Positions 37,495-46,015 of a stretch of DNA of 64,000 nt are shown in pieces; positions within the stretch are counted from its first letter, which is position 1; each line of letters starts with the position of its first letter. The DNA is from Trachythela sp. YZ-2020 (Eukaryota > Cnidaria > Anthozoa > Malacalcyonacea > Clavulariidae). The notes under the pieces are model-generated. The model worked only from the letters and a program-made list of their open reading frames with translations, was not told where the DNA came from and ran no database searches. The position numbers and the translations under genes were made by a program. The stretch is from contig JADLSH010000170.1 of NCBI GenBank assembly GCA_016169945.1, positions 186,001 to 250,000 of the forward strand. The letters run 5' to 3'.

Positions 37495-37779
37495 CTTTAG
37501 GCTTATATTCTTTGTAAATCTTTTCCCATTGATTGCACGCGGAATTTACACGATTTAAACCGCTTTTTAGGACGTGACAGGGCAGTCGAGACTGAGCGAG
37601 CAGCCATTTTGAAAGCTTTGGATTGCATAATAAATTTCACACGCCTCTCCGTGCGGTGCACCTGTGTCTGTAATTCAAGTTTGCGAGAATGCACAGAATG
37701 CATTCTGGTTACGTTTAGATGCGCAGTTCTAAAATTTAGAACTAGCCCTTTAAGTGTTTTAGAATAGGTGAAACGGGTG
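37495..37779 (-). repeat. Right inverted repeat of the giant KDZ element
   Basis: Inward from 37,779 it reads CACCCGTTTCACC and matches the left repeat at 14,325. It contains a frame starting MAARSVSTALSRPKKRFKSC (ATG at about 37,610), which may be the transposase's own 5' coding or leader region. Further copies of this segment lie at 39,740-40,024 and, inverted, at 50,733-51,020. Confidence 0.8.
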
Positions 37780-37860
37780 ATTTCTTTTTTTGTTTGTGTA
37801 TTTCTATTTGTGTTTGTGTATTTCTATTTGTGTGTGCGTTTGCACCTCTGGGCCACCGTA
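37780..37860. repeat. Right subterminal array part 2 and terminus of the HECT/integrase element
   Basis: The array GTGTATTTCTATTTGTG resumes directly after the KDZ element and ends in GCACCTCTGGGCCACCGT (37,842-37,859), the inverse of the terminus at 8,898. Confidence 0.8.
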
Positions 37861-38230
37861 GAATTTAAGTTAAATCTCCATGTGTGTTCCCCCAAATAAT
37901 CACTTGAAATTGTGTTCATAATAACTATTCAAATCACCAAATGTTGAACATTCAGCAGAACAGAACTGATATTTTTATGTCTAAAAATAATAATAAAGTA
38001 AAGGTAAAAATAATTGCCAAATAAAAATTGCTCCTGTAAATACGTGATATGCAAATATCAACACAACACAACATGGATGCACAACAATTACGTACGCACT
38101 ATAAACCATGTAACAACATAGCATTTGTCTTTTAAAACTTTGCACTATCCTTGGATCACTAGTTGTCTCTGTCATAACTATTTTACATTCACTTGTAAAC
38201 ATTACAATATCACATGTTGAAGTCTGATAA

Positions 38231-38690
38231 ACACAAACGCAAATCAAAAACACAAACACAAATTTGAAAACACGAACGCAAATTCGAAAACAATAACGCA
38301 AAATTCAAAAACACAAACACAAATTCAAAACACGAACGCAAATTCAAAACACGAACGCAAATTCAAAACATGAACGCAAATTCAAAACACGAACACAAAT
38401 TCAAAACACGAACACAAATTCAAAACACGAACGCAAATTCAAAACACAAACGCAAATTCAAAACACGAACGCAAATTCAAAACACGAACGCAAATTCAAA
38501 ACACCAACGCAAATTCAAAACACCAAAGCAAATTCAAAACACCAACGCAAATTCAAAACACCAACGCAAATTCAAAACACCAACGCAAATTCAAAACACC
38601 AACGCAAATTCAAAACACCAACGCAAATTCAAAACACCAACGCAAATTCAAAACACCAAAGCAAATTCAAAACATGCGCACAAATTCAAA
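38231..38690 (+). repeat. 19-bp array (subterminal type 2)
   Basis: About 23 copies of a 19-bp unit near AATTCAAAACACCAACGCA, with AC-to-CC variants clustered at the right. It resembles the 18-bp arrays of the HECT/integrase element. At 52.57 kb an array of this type directly abuts the same 18-base terminus, so it likely marks a second subfamily. Confidence 0.85.
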
Positions 38691-38760
38691 TCGGAACAAA
38701 AAAGGCATGAGCCAAATGAGCCACTTCTAAAAATAAATACTACTTACTAACTGAGCGTGA

Positions 38761-38840
38761 GGTCTGTACGGTAAAATATCAAGCTGAGGTCAAGCTGAGG
38801 TCTCAGCAAGACCGAGGCTTGATATTTTACCGTACAGACC
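38761..38840. repeat. Perfect 24-bp inverted repeat, 32-bp loop
   Basis: GGTCTGTACGGTAAAATATC with four further bases (38,761-38,784) is exactly complementary to 38,817-38,840. The loop has AGCTGAGGTC twice. It lies at the junction of the tandem duplication and looks like a compact foldback element. Confidence 0.8.
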
Positions 38841-39331
38841 GAACAGTCGACGTTAGTAAGTTGTTTATTATATGGCATTTCAGACAACAACAAAAAATTC
38901 ATTTTGCCAAAAATTGGTCACGCGAGGGCAAAGTACAAAGTCCGAAACTCAAAGTCAATTGGTTGGTTCTCTCCTGTGCTTCGAGGGTTTTTCTCCGGGT
39001 ACTACGGTTTTTCTCCCTCGCTAAAAGCTATCCCTTAGGCACTAGCCACTAACTAACCCTCGGAACCTTTGTCAATTGGGTTGCAAAAACCTGTTAAGGC
39101 TTAACTTAAACTCATTAGTCTCATGATAGGCATTCATAAATTCGAAGGTTTCTATATTAATTAAAATACAAATAGGTGATATAGTATTGATTATTCTTGA
39201 CTTGCAACCCGTCATGTTGGTCCCATTTCAATAAAAAAAATCTAATTATCTTCTATAGATTGGTCACTCATTGGTGGCCATGTTGGTGCCAAATTCAACT
39301 GTCTTTTACTTCTCAAGGGATTAGTTGCTAG

Positions 39332-39643
39332 TCAAGAATTTGGTATTTTATCACTCACCTTGAACATTTCTAAAACATGGAAATAATTCCTTTCTCCATG
39401 GATTTTTTTCGCACAACCAATACAGAAATACTGTTCATATCCACAATCAGCACAGCGAGCGTCGACAACAGCAACGCCACATTCGTGACATTTTTCTTCG
39501 CAGAGGAATTCCTCCTCCTCAATCCGGCTGTGTAGAAGTGACTCCCGAATTTCATTCCAGCTTTCGTATTCTTTTTCTCTTCGTTTGTGATAACGAGTTG
39601 CGACTGCTTCTTCATCTTTCTCAAAATCAAAACATCCCTCCAA
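39332..39643 (-). pseudogene. Duplicate of KDZ exon 1
   Basis: Predicted protein identical to the exon at 37,087-37,398, with the Cys cluster CHECG/CADCG/YFCIGC intact and the same splice donor. It arises from the 2,245-bp tandem duplication. No further KDZ exon follows it except by reading through to the upstream copy, so on its own it is a partial gene. It could act as an alternative first exon spliced to exon 2 at 36,545 (inference). Confidence 0.75.
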
Positions 39644-40115
39644 TATATGTCCATGACCATGTGGTCCAATATGATCTGGACATGACGAAAATGTGCTTGG
39701 TTTCAGTAATCCAGTCCCGGTAGCTTGCTTGCTGGAAACCTTTAGGCTTATATTCTTTGTAAATCTTTTCCCATTGATTGCACGCGGAATTTACACGATT
39801 TAAACCGCTTATTAGGACGTGACAGGGCAGTCGAGACTGAACGAGCAGCCATTTTGAAAGCTTTGGATTGCATAATAAATTTCACACGCCTCTCCGTGCG
39901 GTGTACCTGTGTCTGTAATTCAAGTTTGCGAGAATGCACAGAATGCATTCTGGTTACGTTTAGATGCGCAGTTCTAAAATTTAGAACTAGCCCTTTAAGT
40001 GTTTTAGAATAGGTGAAACGGGTGATTTCTTTTTTTGTTTGTGTATTTCTATTTGTGTTTGTGTATTTCTATTTGTGTGTGCGTTTGCACCTCTGGGCCA
40101 CCGTAAAATTTAAGT

Positions 40116-40290
40116 TCAAAACACCAACGCAAATTCAAAACACCAACGCAAATTCAAAACACCAACGCAAATTCAAAACACCAACGCAAATTCAAAACAC
40201 CAACGCAAATTCAAAACACCAACGCAAATTCAAAACACCAACGCAAATTCAAAACACCAACGCAAATTCAAAACACCAAAGCAAATTCAA
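40116..40290 (+). repeat. 19-bp array in left palindrome arm
   Basis: About nine copies of AATTCAAAACACCAACGCA, fused to the terminus GCACCTCTGGGCCACCGT at 40,087-40,104 by AAAATTTAAGTT. Confidence 0.85.
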
Positions 40291-40588
40291 AACATGCGCA
40301 CAAATTCAAATCGGAACAAAAAAGGCATGAGCCAAATGAGCCACTTCTAAAAATAATATTGTTTATTGTCGTTCTGTGTTGTCGTTGACATGTGGCACAT
40401 CAAGGAGTAAGGTAAGTTTTGGATTTATTATTTAAAATATTTTATTACTTCTACAAAATCTCGTTTTTGCAGTGTTGCAGAAAGATGAAAATTTCGAGGG
40501 TGTTATGATTTAATTATGGCTATATAATAATAATAATGCATTAATGCAGTTACATAAATTATAATTTCTTTACTGTTTATAATAGATC

Positions 40589-40656
40589 ATGTTTTGTCAG
40601 TCATGTGGAATTTCTTGCAATAGCACAGCCAAGTTTTGCACATCTTGTGGGACGAA
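40589..40656 (+). pseudogene. Second zinc-ribbon exon fragment (HECT-gene start)
   Basis: ATG-initiated MFCQSCGISCNSTAKFC followed by TSCG is a complete four-cysteine zinc ribbon, better preserved than the one at 10,054. It follows a subterminal array at about the expected distance, as in the HECT/integrase element. The frame is lost after TSCGTK in a G-run, so it is the broken start of a second HECT-type gene. Confidence 0.6.
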
Positions 40657-42076
40657 GATATGGAGGGGGGGCTTTGAAGTATTTTTAACATGTAAAGGGG
40701 GGTCTCTGAAAGTTTTTGATATCCAAAGGGGGGGTATAGACATTTAGGTAGGACAAATTCTGAAGGTGGGAAATACTCTGAAACATTAATTAATAAACTT
40801 TATTCTCTTCCCTCCCCCACCCACGATACATGGACAACACAATATCCATCATCCCTGATCACGTTTGGATGTTTTTATTCAATTTAACTCTAATAAGGGT
40901 TATTTTGAACCTTTCTGAGGGGATGGATGTGTGAAGGCGAGTTACCCGGCTAAGCGAGTTAAAACTGCACATAACGAAAGACTAATGAGCTTTAAGCCTT
41001 TGTTCATTTTCCACTATTAGAGTTGAATTTTGTTCAAATGAACCCACCATGCACACTGGAGTAAAATTTGCAATGCCTCGTACTTTGTAGTATGATTGGA
41101 AACTGACTTTGCATTTTATATATTATTGCAAATGTTTCCTCATGTATATAGAAGAGGGATGATGTCGGCTGGTATTGAAGGGGGGAGGGGAGGGCATTGT
41201 AAATTTTGAAGTGTCATATGGGGGGCATTTAAAATTTAGTGTAATCCCCAACAGGGCCCCGGAAAAATATGAGCTATTTTCAAGACATCGATTTTACCCC
41301 CCCTCCCCTCCCCTCAGCATAATAAATGAACTTTCCCTTATCCATGCAATATTATTATATATAAATAATTATATTATATATATTATATATGTATTTATAA
41401 TATAGTCATCCATCATATATGAGCTATTCTGCAATCTGATTGGTTGAGCTACTCGGTATGGCGGCATGGCAGATTGGTATGGCGGCACAAAAACGACAAC
41501 AGTTTTGCGAAGCAGAAGAAAGGAAAATATTCGCTTTAAGAAAGATAATAGTACAAGAAAAAACTCTCAAAAAATTTTGACAGGTTAGCAAAATACATTT
41601 ATTACGTAGAAATTGGTTTAAATACAAGTTTTTTTAAAGAATTAATACCGAAACAACAGCGAAAAAAACATGTTCATTGAGAATATAAATTGTTCAGAAA
41701 AAGTCGCAATGAAAAACAAATTAATTTGCAGTCAACAAGCACTTACTATACTACCAAACATATGTATAAAATATCTAAGCTTTTCTGTGAGATATACCGG
41801 TTCTAAAACCATTTATTCCACTTCGAGTTTTAAAACAAAAACATTTCAAATTTTCAGGCCAAGCGGTTTTTGGCCGAACAAATTGTCAAAACATTGTAAA
41901 AGAGAAGAATTAATTATTGCTGCAGTTAATGGCTATTAGACTATATTATAAAACAATTATACCATTCGCTCTCGTTATATACGACTATTGGCTCATATAC
42001 GACTATTGGCTCATATACGACTATCGGCTCATATACGACTCGAGCTCATGGTATAATTGTTAAATATATTATACAG
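40657..42076. other. Palindrome-arm sequence without recognised gene
   Basis: G-rich runs (40,661-40,735, 41,180-41,225) and C-runs alternate with AT-rich sequence. A tract CATATACGACTATTGGCT is repeated three times at 41,970-42,040. The frames at 41,424-41,939 have mirror copies only because of the palindrome; no domain is recognised. Confidence 0.5.
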
Positions 42077-42340
42077 CTATTTCAATTAAGGTTGTCACAG
42101 ACAATAGTCAAATGTGCAACACGACCTATAGAAAATGATGGATAAAATCATAGTTTTGAATAGGTTTAACACATCAGAACCCTCGTGGGAATATTAATAT
42201 CATATTTTATTTCCACGGTGCTATACCGTTGTGTTAAAATTACGAAATTGATGCTTAAAATTACGAAATTGATGCCCCCATGATTCCTTTAGCGCTCACA
42301 TAATACAATTGTCGATGACAACCTTAATTGAAATAGAATA
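42077..42340. repeat. MITE with TTTCAATTAAGGTTGTCA ends
   Basis: TATTTCAATTAAGGTTGTCA at 42,079 is inverted at about 42,315-42,339 (GACAACCTTAATTGAAATA). The internal AAAATTACGAAATTGATGC is duplicated. The mirror copy lies in the right arm at about 48,418-48,700. Confidence 0.7.
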
Positions 42341-42410
42341 TATTTATATATAAATTAAGATATATATATACAGTATATAGTCAAATCATAATATATATAT
42401 ATATATATTA

Positions 42411-44378
42411 CGTGTAGGTTTAGGTCTACGAAACGCAAAGAGTGCTCGACAACATATAGTTAGAGCAAATTATAGATTTTCGCTTACCTCAAAACTTGTC
42501 TGCAACAGGCTGTTTCATCTGTAAAAGAATCATCAGGCAGTTTACAAGTATCGAAAGAAATGACCGCTTATATACTTCTGCCGGGCGTGGTGTGTGTGGG
42601 AGACAATGTGTGCATGCATGGCTTTGTTTGCGTTGTTTACGTTACATCGTGAAATTATTTCAGCTCTTTTGTTGAGTAAACAATCCTTGTTTTTTTCTTT
42701 CAAAATACAAAATTTTTCTTCTAAACATAAATTGCATCGTTTTGATCCTCCCGTACGAAATAGAATGTTTTAAAATTTGCCAATTAATACTGAAATCCTT
42801 ATTGTTTTCTTTCAATGTCCAAATATATTTCGAAAGTTCCGTGTCATTTGCATGCTTTTTATGCTGAAAAGATTTAGTGTGGTTGGCCAATCGCTCTTTG
42901 AATGTGGTTGCAGTCATGCCAATGTAATTTTTGATCATGTTTGTGTTGCTTACTGTGACTGTTGCTTTGTATACTATGTCCCTAGTCATGCATTGTTTTT
43001 GAAGCGGCAAATGGTGTTTTTCTACAACTGCAATTGGTAGTGTCCTCTCCTGTGGCTTGTTATTTCTAGATATGCGTGCATTGTGTTTAGTGATTACTGA
43101 CTTAATATTGTTCATGCAGCTATAGCTTACTTTAACTGTATTTCTGTTAAAAATTTTATGTAGCTTGTGGTGCGGTGGAAAATGCTTGTCAATTAGACTA
43201 AGGAAATTACGTCCCATGTTTGTGCTAACACTCTTGCTAAATGGTGGGTTGAACCAAATGATGTTGCATTGCCTATTCCTGCGTTGTTTTTGCGGTGTGT
43301 GCTGAGTGTAGCTAAGTTCATGATTAAAATTGCTATGCCTAAGTGCGTTCTGATATATGGGTGCAGATTCCTGAAAAGTTTGCTCATCTGATGAAAGAAG
43401 TGTGATGCGCTTGTTAATTGATGCAGGTAGTTGTCTTGTGATGCTCGGTGGGTGATTAGAGTGCATATTTATGTATAGTGGATCGTCATTGGGCTTCCTA
43501 TAGGGCCTATGTTTTCCATTGTTAAGGTCGAAAGTTACATCTAAAAATTTACAATGCGTAAATTTGATTCAGTAATTTTTAGGTCAAACTGCTCGAAAAT
43601 TTTGTGGAGATCTTTTCTTGTTTTGTCTGCTAAACGTGCTGATTTACTTTTTATAATAGCCAAACCGTCATCTCTATATAGGCCGATGCTTTCTTTGCCA
43701 AATTTCTTACTCAGGTGGTTTAAAATGAAAAGGCCTACTAACTCACAAATTTCCGCGCCGTCGAAACTGCCCATGCTAACGTCAAACAAACTATGGCTAT
43801 CTTTTTTTATCCATGAAATTCCGGTATTGAAAAGAAGAGATTTTCTAGCGTGTTTTATTATTGAAATATCGTTTTCAGGTATAGTAGCCAAATTTGAAGC
43901 CCAAGATAAAGCTTGGTCCAATAGTTTTTCAGAAATAGATGGGTAGAAATCGACAATGTCAAACGAAATAAAACTGTGTCTGTCCTTATCTTTTATATTG
44001 CCAAACCACTGAATAACTTGTTTTGTATTCCTCCATTGATTTATATGGCCGAAATTGTAAATTTTCGATTAATTTTATAAGGTCGTCTTCGAAAGGTTTC
44101 ATTTCCGGAATAGAAGGAGGTGTTTTGTTGGATGCAAGGCCGAAATGGTTGTTTTGGTTTTCACATTTTTTGTTTTTATTAAGAAAGAAATTAGCTTTCC
44201 ATCTCATACGTTTTATTACACTTTCCACTTTTTCAATCAAATTTTTCAAAGCGTCCTGTGATGGTATAGGGATATTCTTTAGTGAATAGTCAAATCGAAA
44301 TTGCCGCATTTTGAAGTTAAATAGAAATGAATAACGTAAACAAGAGTGCACAACCGATATACGGGTGCGAATATACGT
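42411..44378 (-). mobile_element. Penelope-like element, left copy
   Basis: Reading leftwards: N-terminal region (MRQFRFDYSLKN), a deletion of about 390 bp at about 44,040 that joins it to the reverse transcriptase, then DIVDFYPSISEKL, SMGSFDGAEICELVG and YRDDGLAI (the RT catalytic motif). Next come the linker and a GIY-YIG endonuclease (VYKATV ... NYIGMTATTFKERL ... H), and a 3' end with a hammerhead ribozyme. PLEs copy RNA at broken DNA ends; their GIY-YIG domain supplies the nick. The deletion and a frameshift near 43,560 make this copy inactive. Confidence 0.85.
42494..42549 (-). ncRNA. Hammerhead ribozyme (PLE, left copy)
   Basis: The reverse complement is identical in core to the copies at 45,853 and 48,226: CUGAUGA, a 3-bp stem II, GAAA, and stem III ACA-GCC-UGU. 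Stem I is formed by CUGC/GCAG and ACUUGU/ACAAGU around an AAA bulge. Confidence 0.85.
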
Positions 44379-45226
44379 GTAGGTTTAGGTCTACAAATGA
44401 TGTTGCGTTGCCTATTCCTGCGTTGTTTTTGCGGTGTGTGCTGAGTGTAGCTAAGTTCATGATTAAAGTTGCTATGCCTAAGTGCGTTCTGATATATGGG
44501 TGCAGATTCCTGAAAAGTTTGCTCATCTGATGAAAGAAGTGCGATGCGCTTGTTAATTGATGCAGGTAGTTGTCTTGTGATGCTCGGTGGGTGATTAGAG
44601 TGCATATTTATGTATGGTGGATCGTCATTGGGCTTCCTATAGGGCCTATGTTTTCCATTGTTAAGGTCGAAAGTTACATCTAAAAAATTTACAATGCGTA
44701 AATTTGATTCGGCTGTAATTTTTAGGTCAAACTGCTCGAAAATTTTGTGGAGATCTTTTCTTGTTTTGTCTGCTAAACGTGCTGATTTACTTTTTATAAT
44801 AGCCAAACCGTCATCTCTATATAGGCCGATGCTTTCTTTGCCAAATTTCTTACTCAGGTGGTTTAAAATGAAAAGGCCTACTAACTCACAAATTTCCGCG
44901 CCGTCGAAACTGCCCATGCTAACGTCAAACAAACTATGGCTATCTTTTTTTATCCATGAAATTCCGGTATTGAAAAGAAGAGATTTTCTAGCGTGTTTTA
45001 TTATTGAAATATCGTTTTCAGGTATAGTAGCCAAATTTGAAGCCCAAGATAAAGCTTGGTCCAATAGTTTTTCAGAAATAGATGGGTAGAAATCGACAAT
45101 GTCAAACGAAATAAAACTGTGTCTGTCCTTATCTTTTATATTGCCAAACCACTGAATAACTTGTTTTGTATTCCTCCATTGATTTAAATTCAGTTTTTCT
45201 CTCAAATTGGAATTAATTTTGTCCAA
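44375..45226 (-). mobile_element. PLE fragment (RT part), palindrome centre left
   Basis: An open frame of about 280 codons from 45,226 leftwards encodes LNLNQWRNTKQVIQWFG, DIVDFYPSISEKL, GSFDGAEICELVG and YRDDGLAIIK, uninterrupted, then the linker. It stops at RNRQRNII and is fused to the last 20 bp of a PLE end and the 5' end of the left copy. The GIY-YIG part is missing. Confidence 0.8.
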
Positions 45227-45990
45227 ATACAGAAATACAGTTAAAGTAAGCTATAGCTGCATGAACAATATTAAGTCAGTAATCACTAAACACAATGCAC
45301 GCATATCTAGAAATAACAAGCCACAGGAGAGGGACACTACCAATTGCAGTTGTAGAAAAAACACCATTTGCCCGCTTCAAAAACAATGCATGACTAGGGA
45401 CATAGTATACAAAGCAACAGTCACAGTAAGCAACACAAACATGATCAAAAATTACATTGGCATGACTGCAACCACATTCAAAGAGCGATTGGCCAACCAC
45501 ACTAAATCTTTTCAGCATAAAAAGCATGCAAATGACACGGAACTTTCGAAATATATTTGGACATTGAAAGAAAACAATAAGGATTTCAGTATTAATTGGC
45601 AAATTTTAAAACATTCTATTTCGTACACGGGAGGATCAAACGATGCAATTTATGTTTAGAAGAAAATTTTGTATTTTGAAAGAAAAAAACAAGGATTGTT
45701 TACTCAACAAAAGAGCTGAAATAATTTCACGATGTCGTCATCGTAATAAATTTCGCGTAAACAACGCAAACAAAGCCATGCATGCACACATTGTCTCCCA
45801 CACACACCCCCACGCCCCGGCAGGAAGTATATAAGCGGTCATTTCTTTCGATACTTGTAAACTGCCTGATGATTCTTTTACAGATGAAACAGCCTGTTGC
45901 AGACAAGTTTTGAGGTAAGCGAAAATCTATAATTTGCTCTAACTATATGTTGTCGAGCACTCTTTGCGTTTCGTAGACCTAAACCTACAC
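45227..45990 (+). mobile_element. PLE fragment (GIY-YIG and 3' end), palindrome centre right
   Basis: Begins at NTVKVSYSCMNNIKS and runs through VYKATV, NYIGMTATTFKERL and the hammerhead to the PLE 3' end, then joins the 5' end of the right copy head to tail. Head-to-tail PLE arrangement is usual for the family. It is inverted relative to its left neighbour at 45,226/45,227. Confidence 0.8.
45853..45908 (+). ncRNA. Hammerhead ribozyme (PLE, centre fragment)
   Basis: 56 nt with the same boxes and stems as the copy at 48,226; cleavage is predicted in the UGUU|GCAG segment. As this lies between two head-to-tail PLE units, it is in the place expected for processing tandem transcripts. Confidence 0.88.
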
Positions 45991-46015
45991 GTATATTTGC
46001 ACCCGTATATCGGTT

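Larger units (their letters stand above)
14325..37779. mobile_element. Giant KDZ transposon with HMG-box and kinase-like cargo
   Basis: Inverted repeats of about 285 bp begin CACCCGTTTCACC at 14,325 and, on the other strand, at 37,779. ATTTCTT directly abuts both ends (14,318-14,324 and 37,780-37,786). The 23,455-bp interior carries an HMG-box gene (+), a kinase-like gene (-) and a KDZ transposase (-), plus later insertions. KDZ transposases (Kyakuja, Dileera, Zisupton) are cut-and-paste enzymes whose elements usually make 8-bp target duplications. The 7-bp repeat is close to that, but the target is itself repetitive, so its exact length is uncertain. The transposase promoter and first exon abut the right inverted repeat. 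Confidence 0.75.
8897..37860. mobile_element. HECT/integrase DNA transposon, split by a 23.5-kb insertion
   Basis: Both ends carry ACGGTGGCCCAGAGGTGC in inverted orientation (8,898-8,915 and 37,842-37,859). Each is followed inward by CAAACGCACACAC and arrays of a unit of about 18 bp. Inside are a zinc-ribbon/HECT gene (+, 10,054-12,059) and an integrase-like DDE transposase (-, 12,872-13,980) that converge. The right array is interrupted at 14,325-37,779 by the giant KDZ element; removing that insertion rejoins the array in register and leaves an element of about 5.5 kb. Flanks read GAAATT and GAATTT, a possible imperfect 6-bp target duplication. Superfamily assignment (perhaps IS3EU-like) is inference. 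Confidence 0.7.
36713..40350. repeat. Tandem duplication, offset 2,245 bp
   Basis: 36,713 to about 37,871 is repeated at about 38,958-40,116, with landmarks exactly 2,245 bp apart (37,087/39,332; 37,503/39,748). The copied segment spans the SINE 3' part, KDZ exon 1, the right inverted repeat and the outer element's terminus. The following array end (38,690) reappears at about 40,300, but the second copy lacks about 630 bp. Differences are few, so the event is recent. Confidence 0.85.
39590..44378. repeat. Left arm of large palindrome
   Basis: Matches the reverse complement of 45,991-51,167. Paired landmarks sum to the same value (39,748+51,009; 40,013+50,744; 41,424+49,333; all 90,757), so the outer 2.8 kb has no net indel. 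The arm holds KDZ exon 1 and inverted-repeat copies, an outer-element terminus, a 19-bp array, a zinc-ribbon exon, a MITE and a PLE copy. The inner PLE part has a deletion of about 390 bp relative to the right arm. The outer break is at 39,590. Confidence 0.9.

Noticed and set aside
37503..37703. Independent 66-codon gene MHSVHSRKLELQ...
   Set aside because: It lies in the inverted repeat, is copied with it three times, and is better read as leader or 5' coding part of the transposase.
38370..38750. Frame with Asn/Lys/Gln-rich repeats (NANSKHQRKFKTP)
   Set aside because: Direct translation of the 19-bp DNA array; period of 19 residues equals three repeat units. Same for 8,899-9,189, 40,013-40,330 and 50,388-50,744.
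43554..45089. Plus-strand frames of 130-143 codons opposite the PLE
   Set aside because: Antisense shadows of the reverse-transcriptase frame on the other strand.
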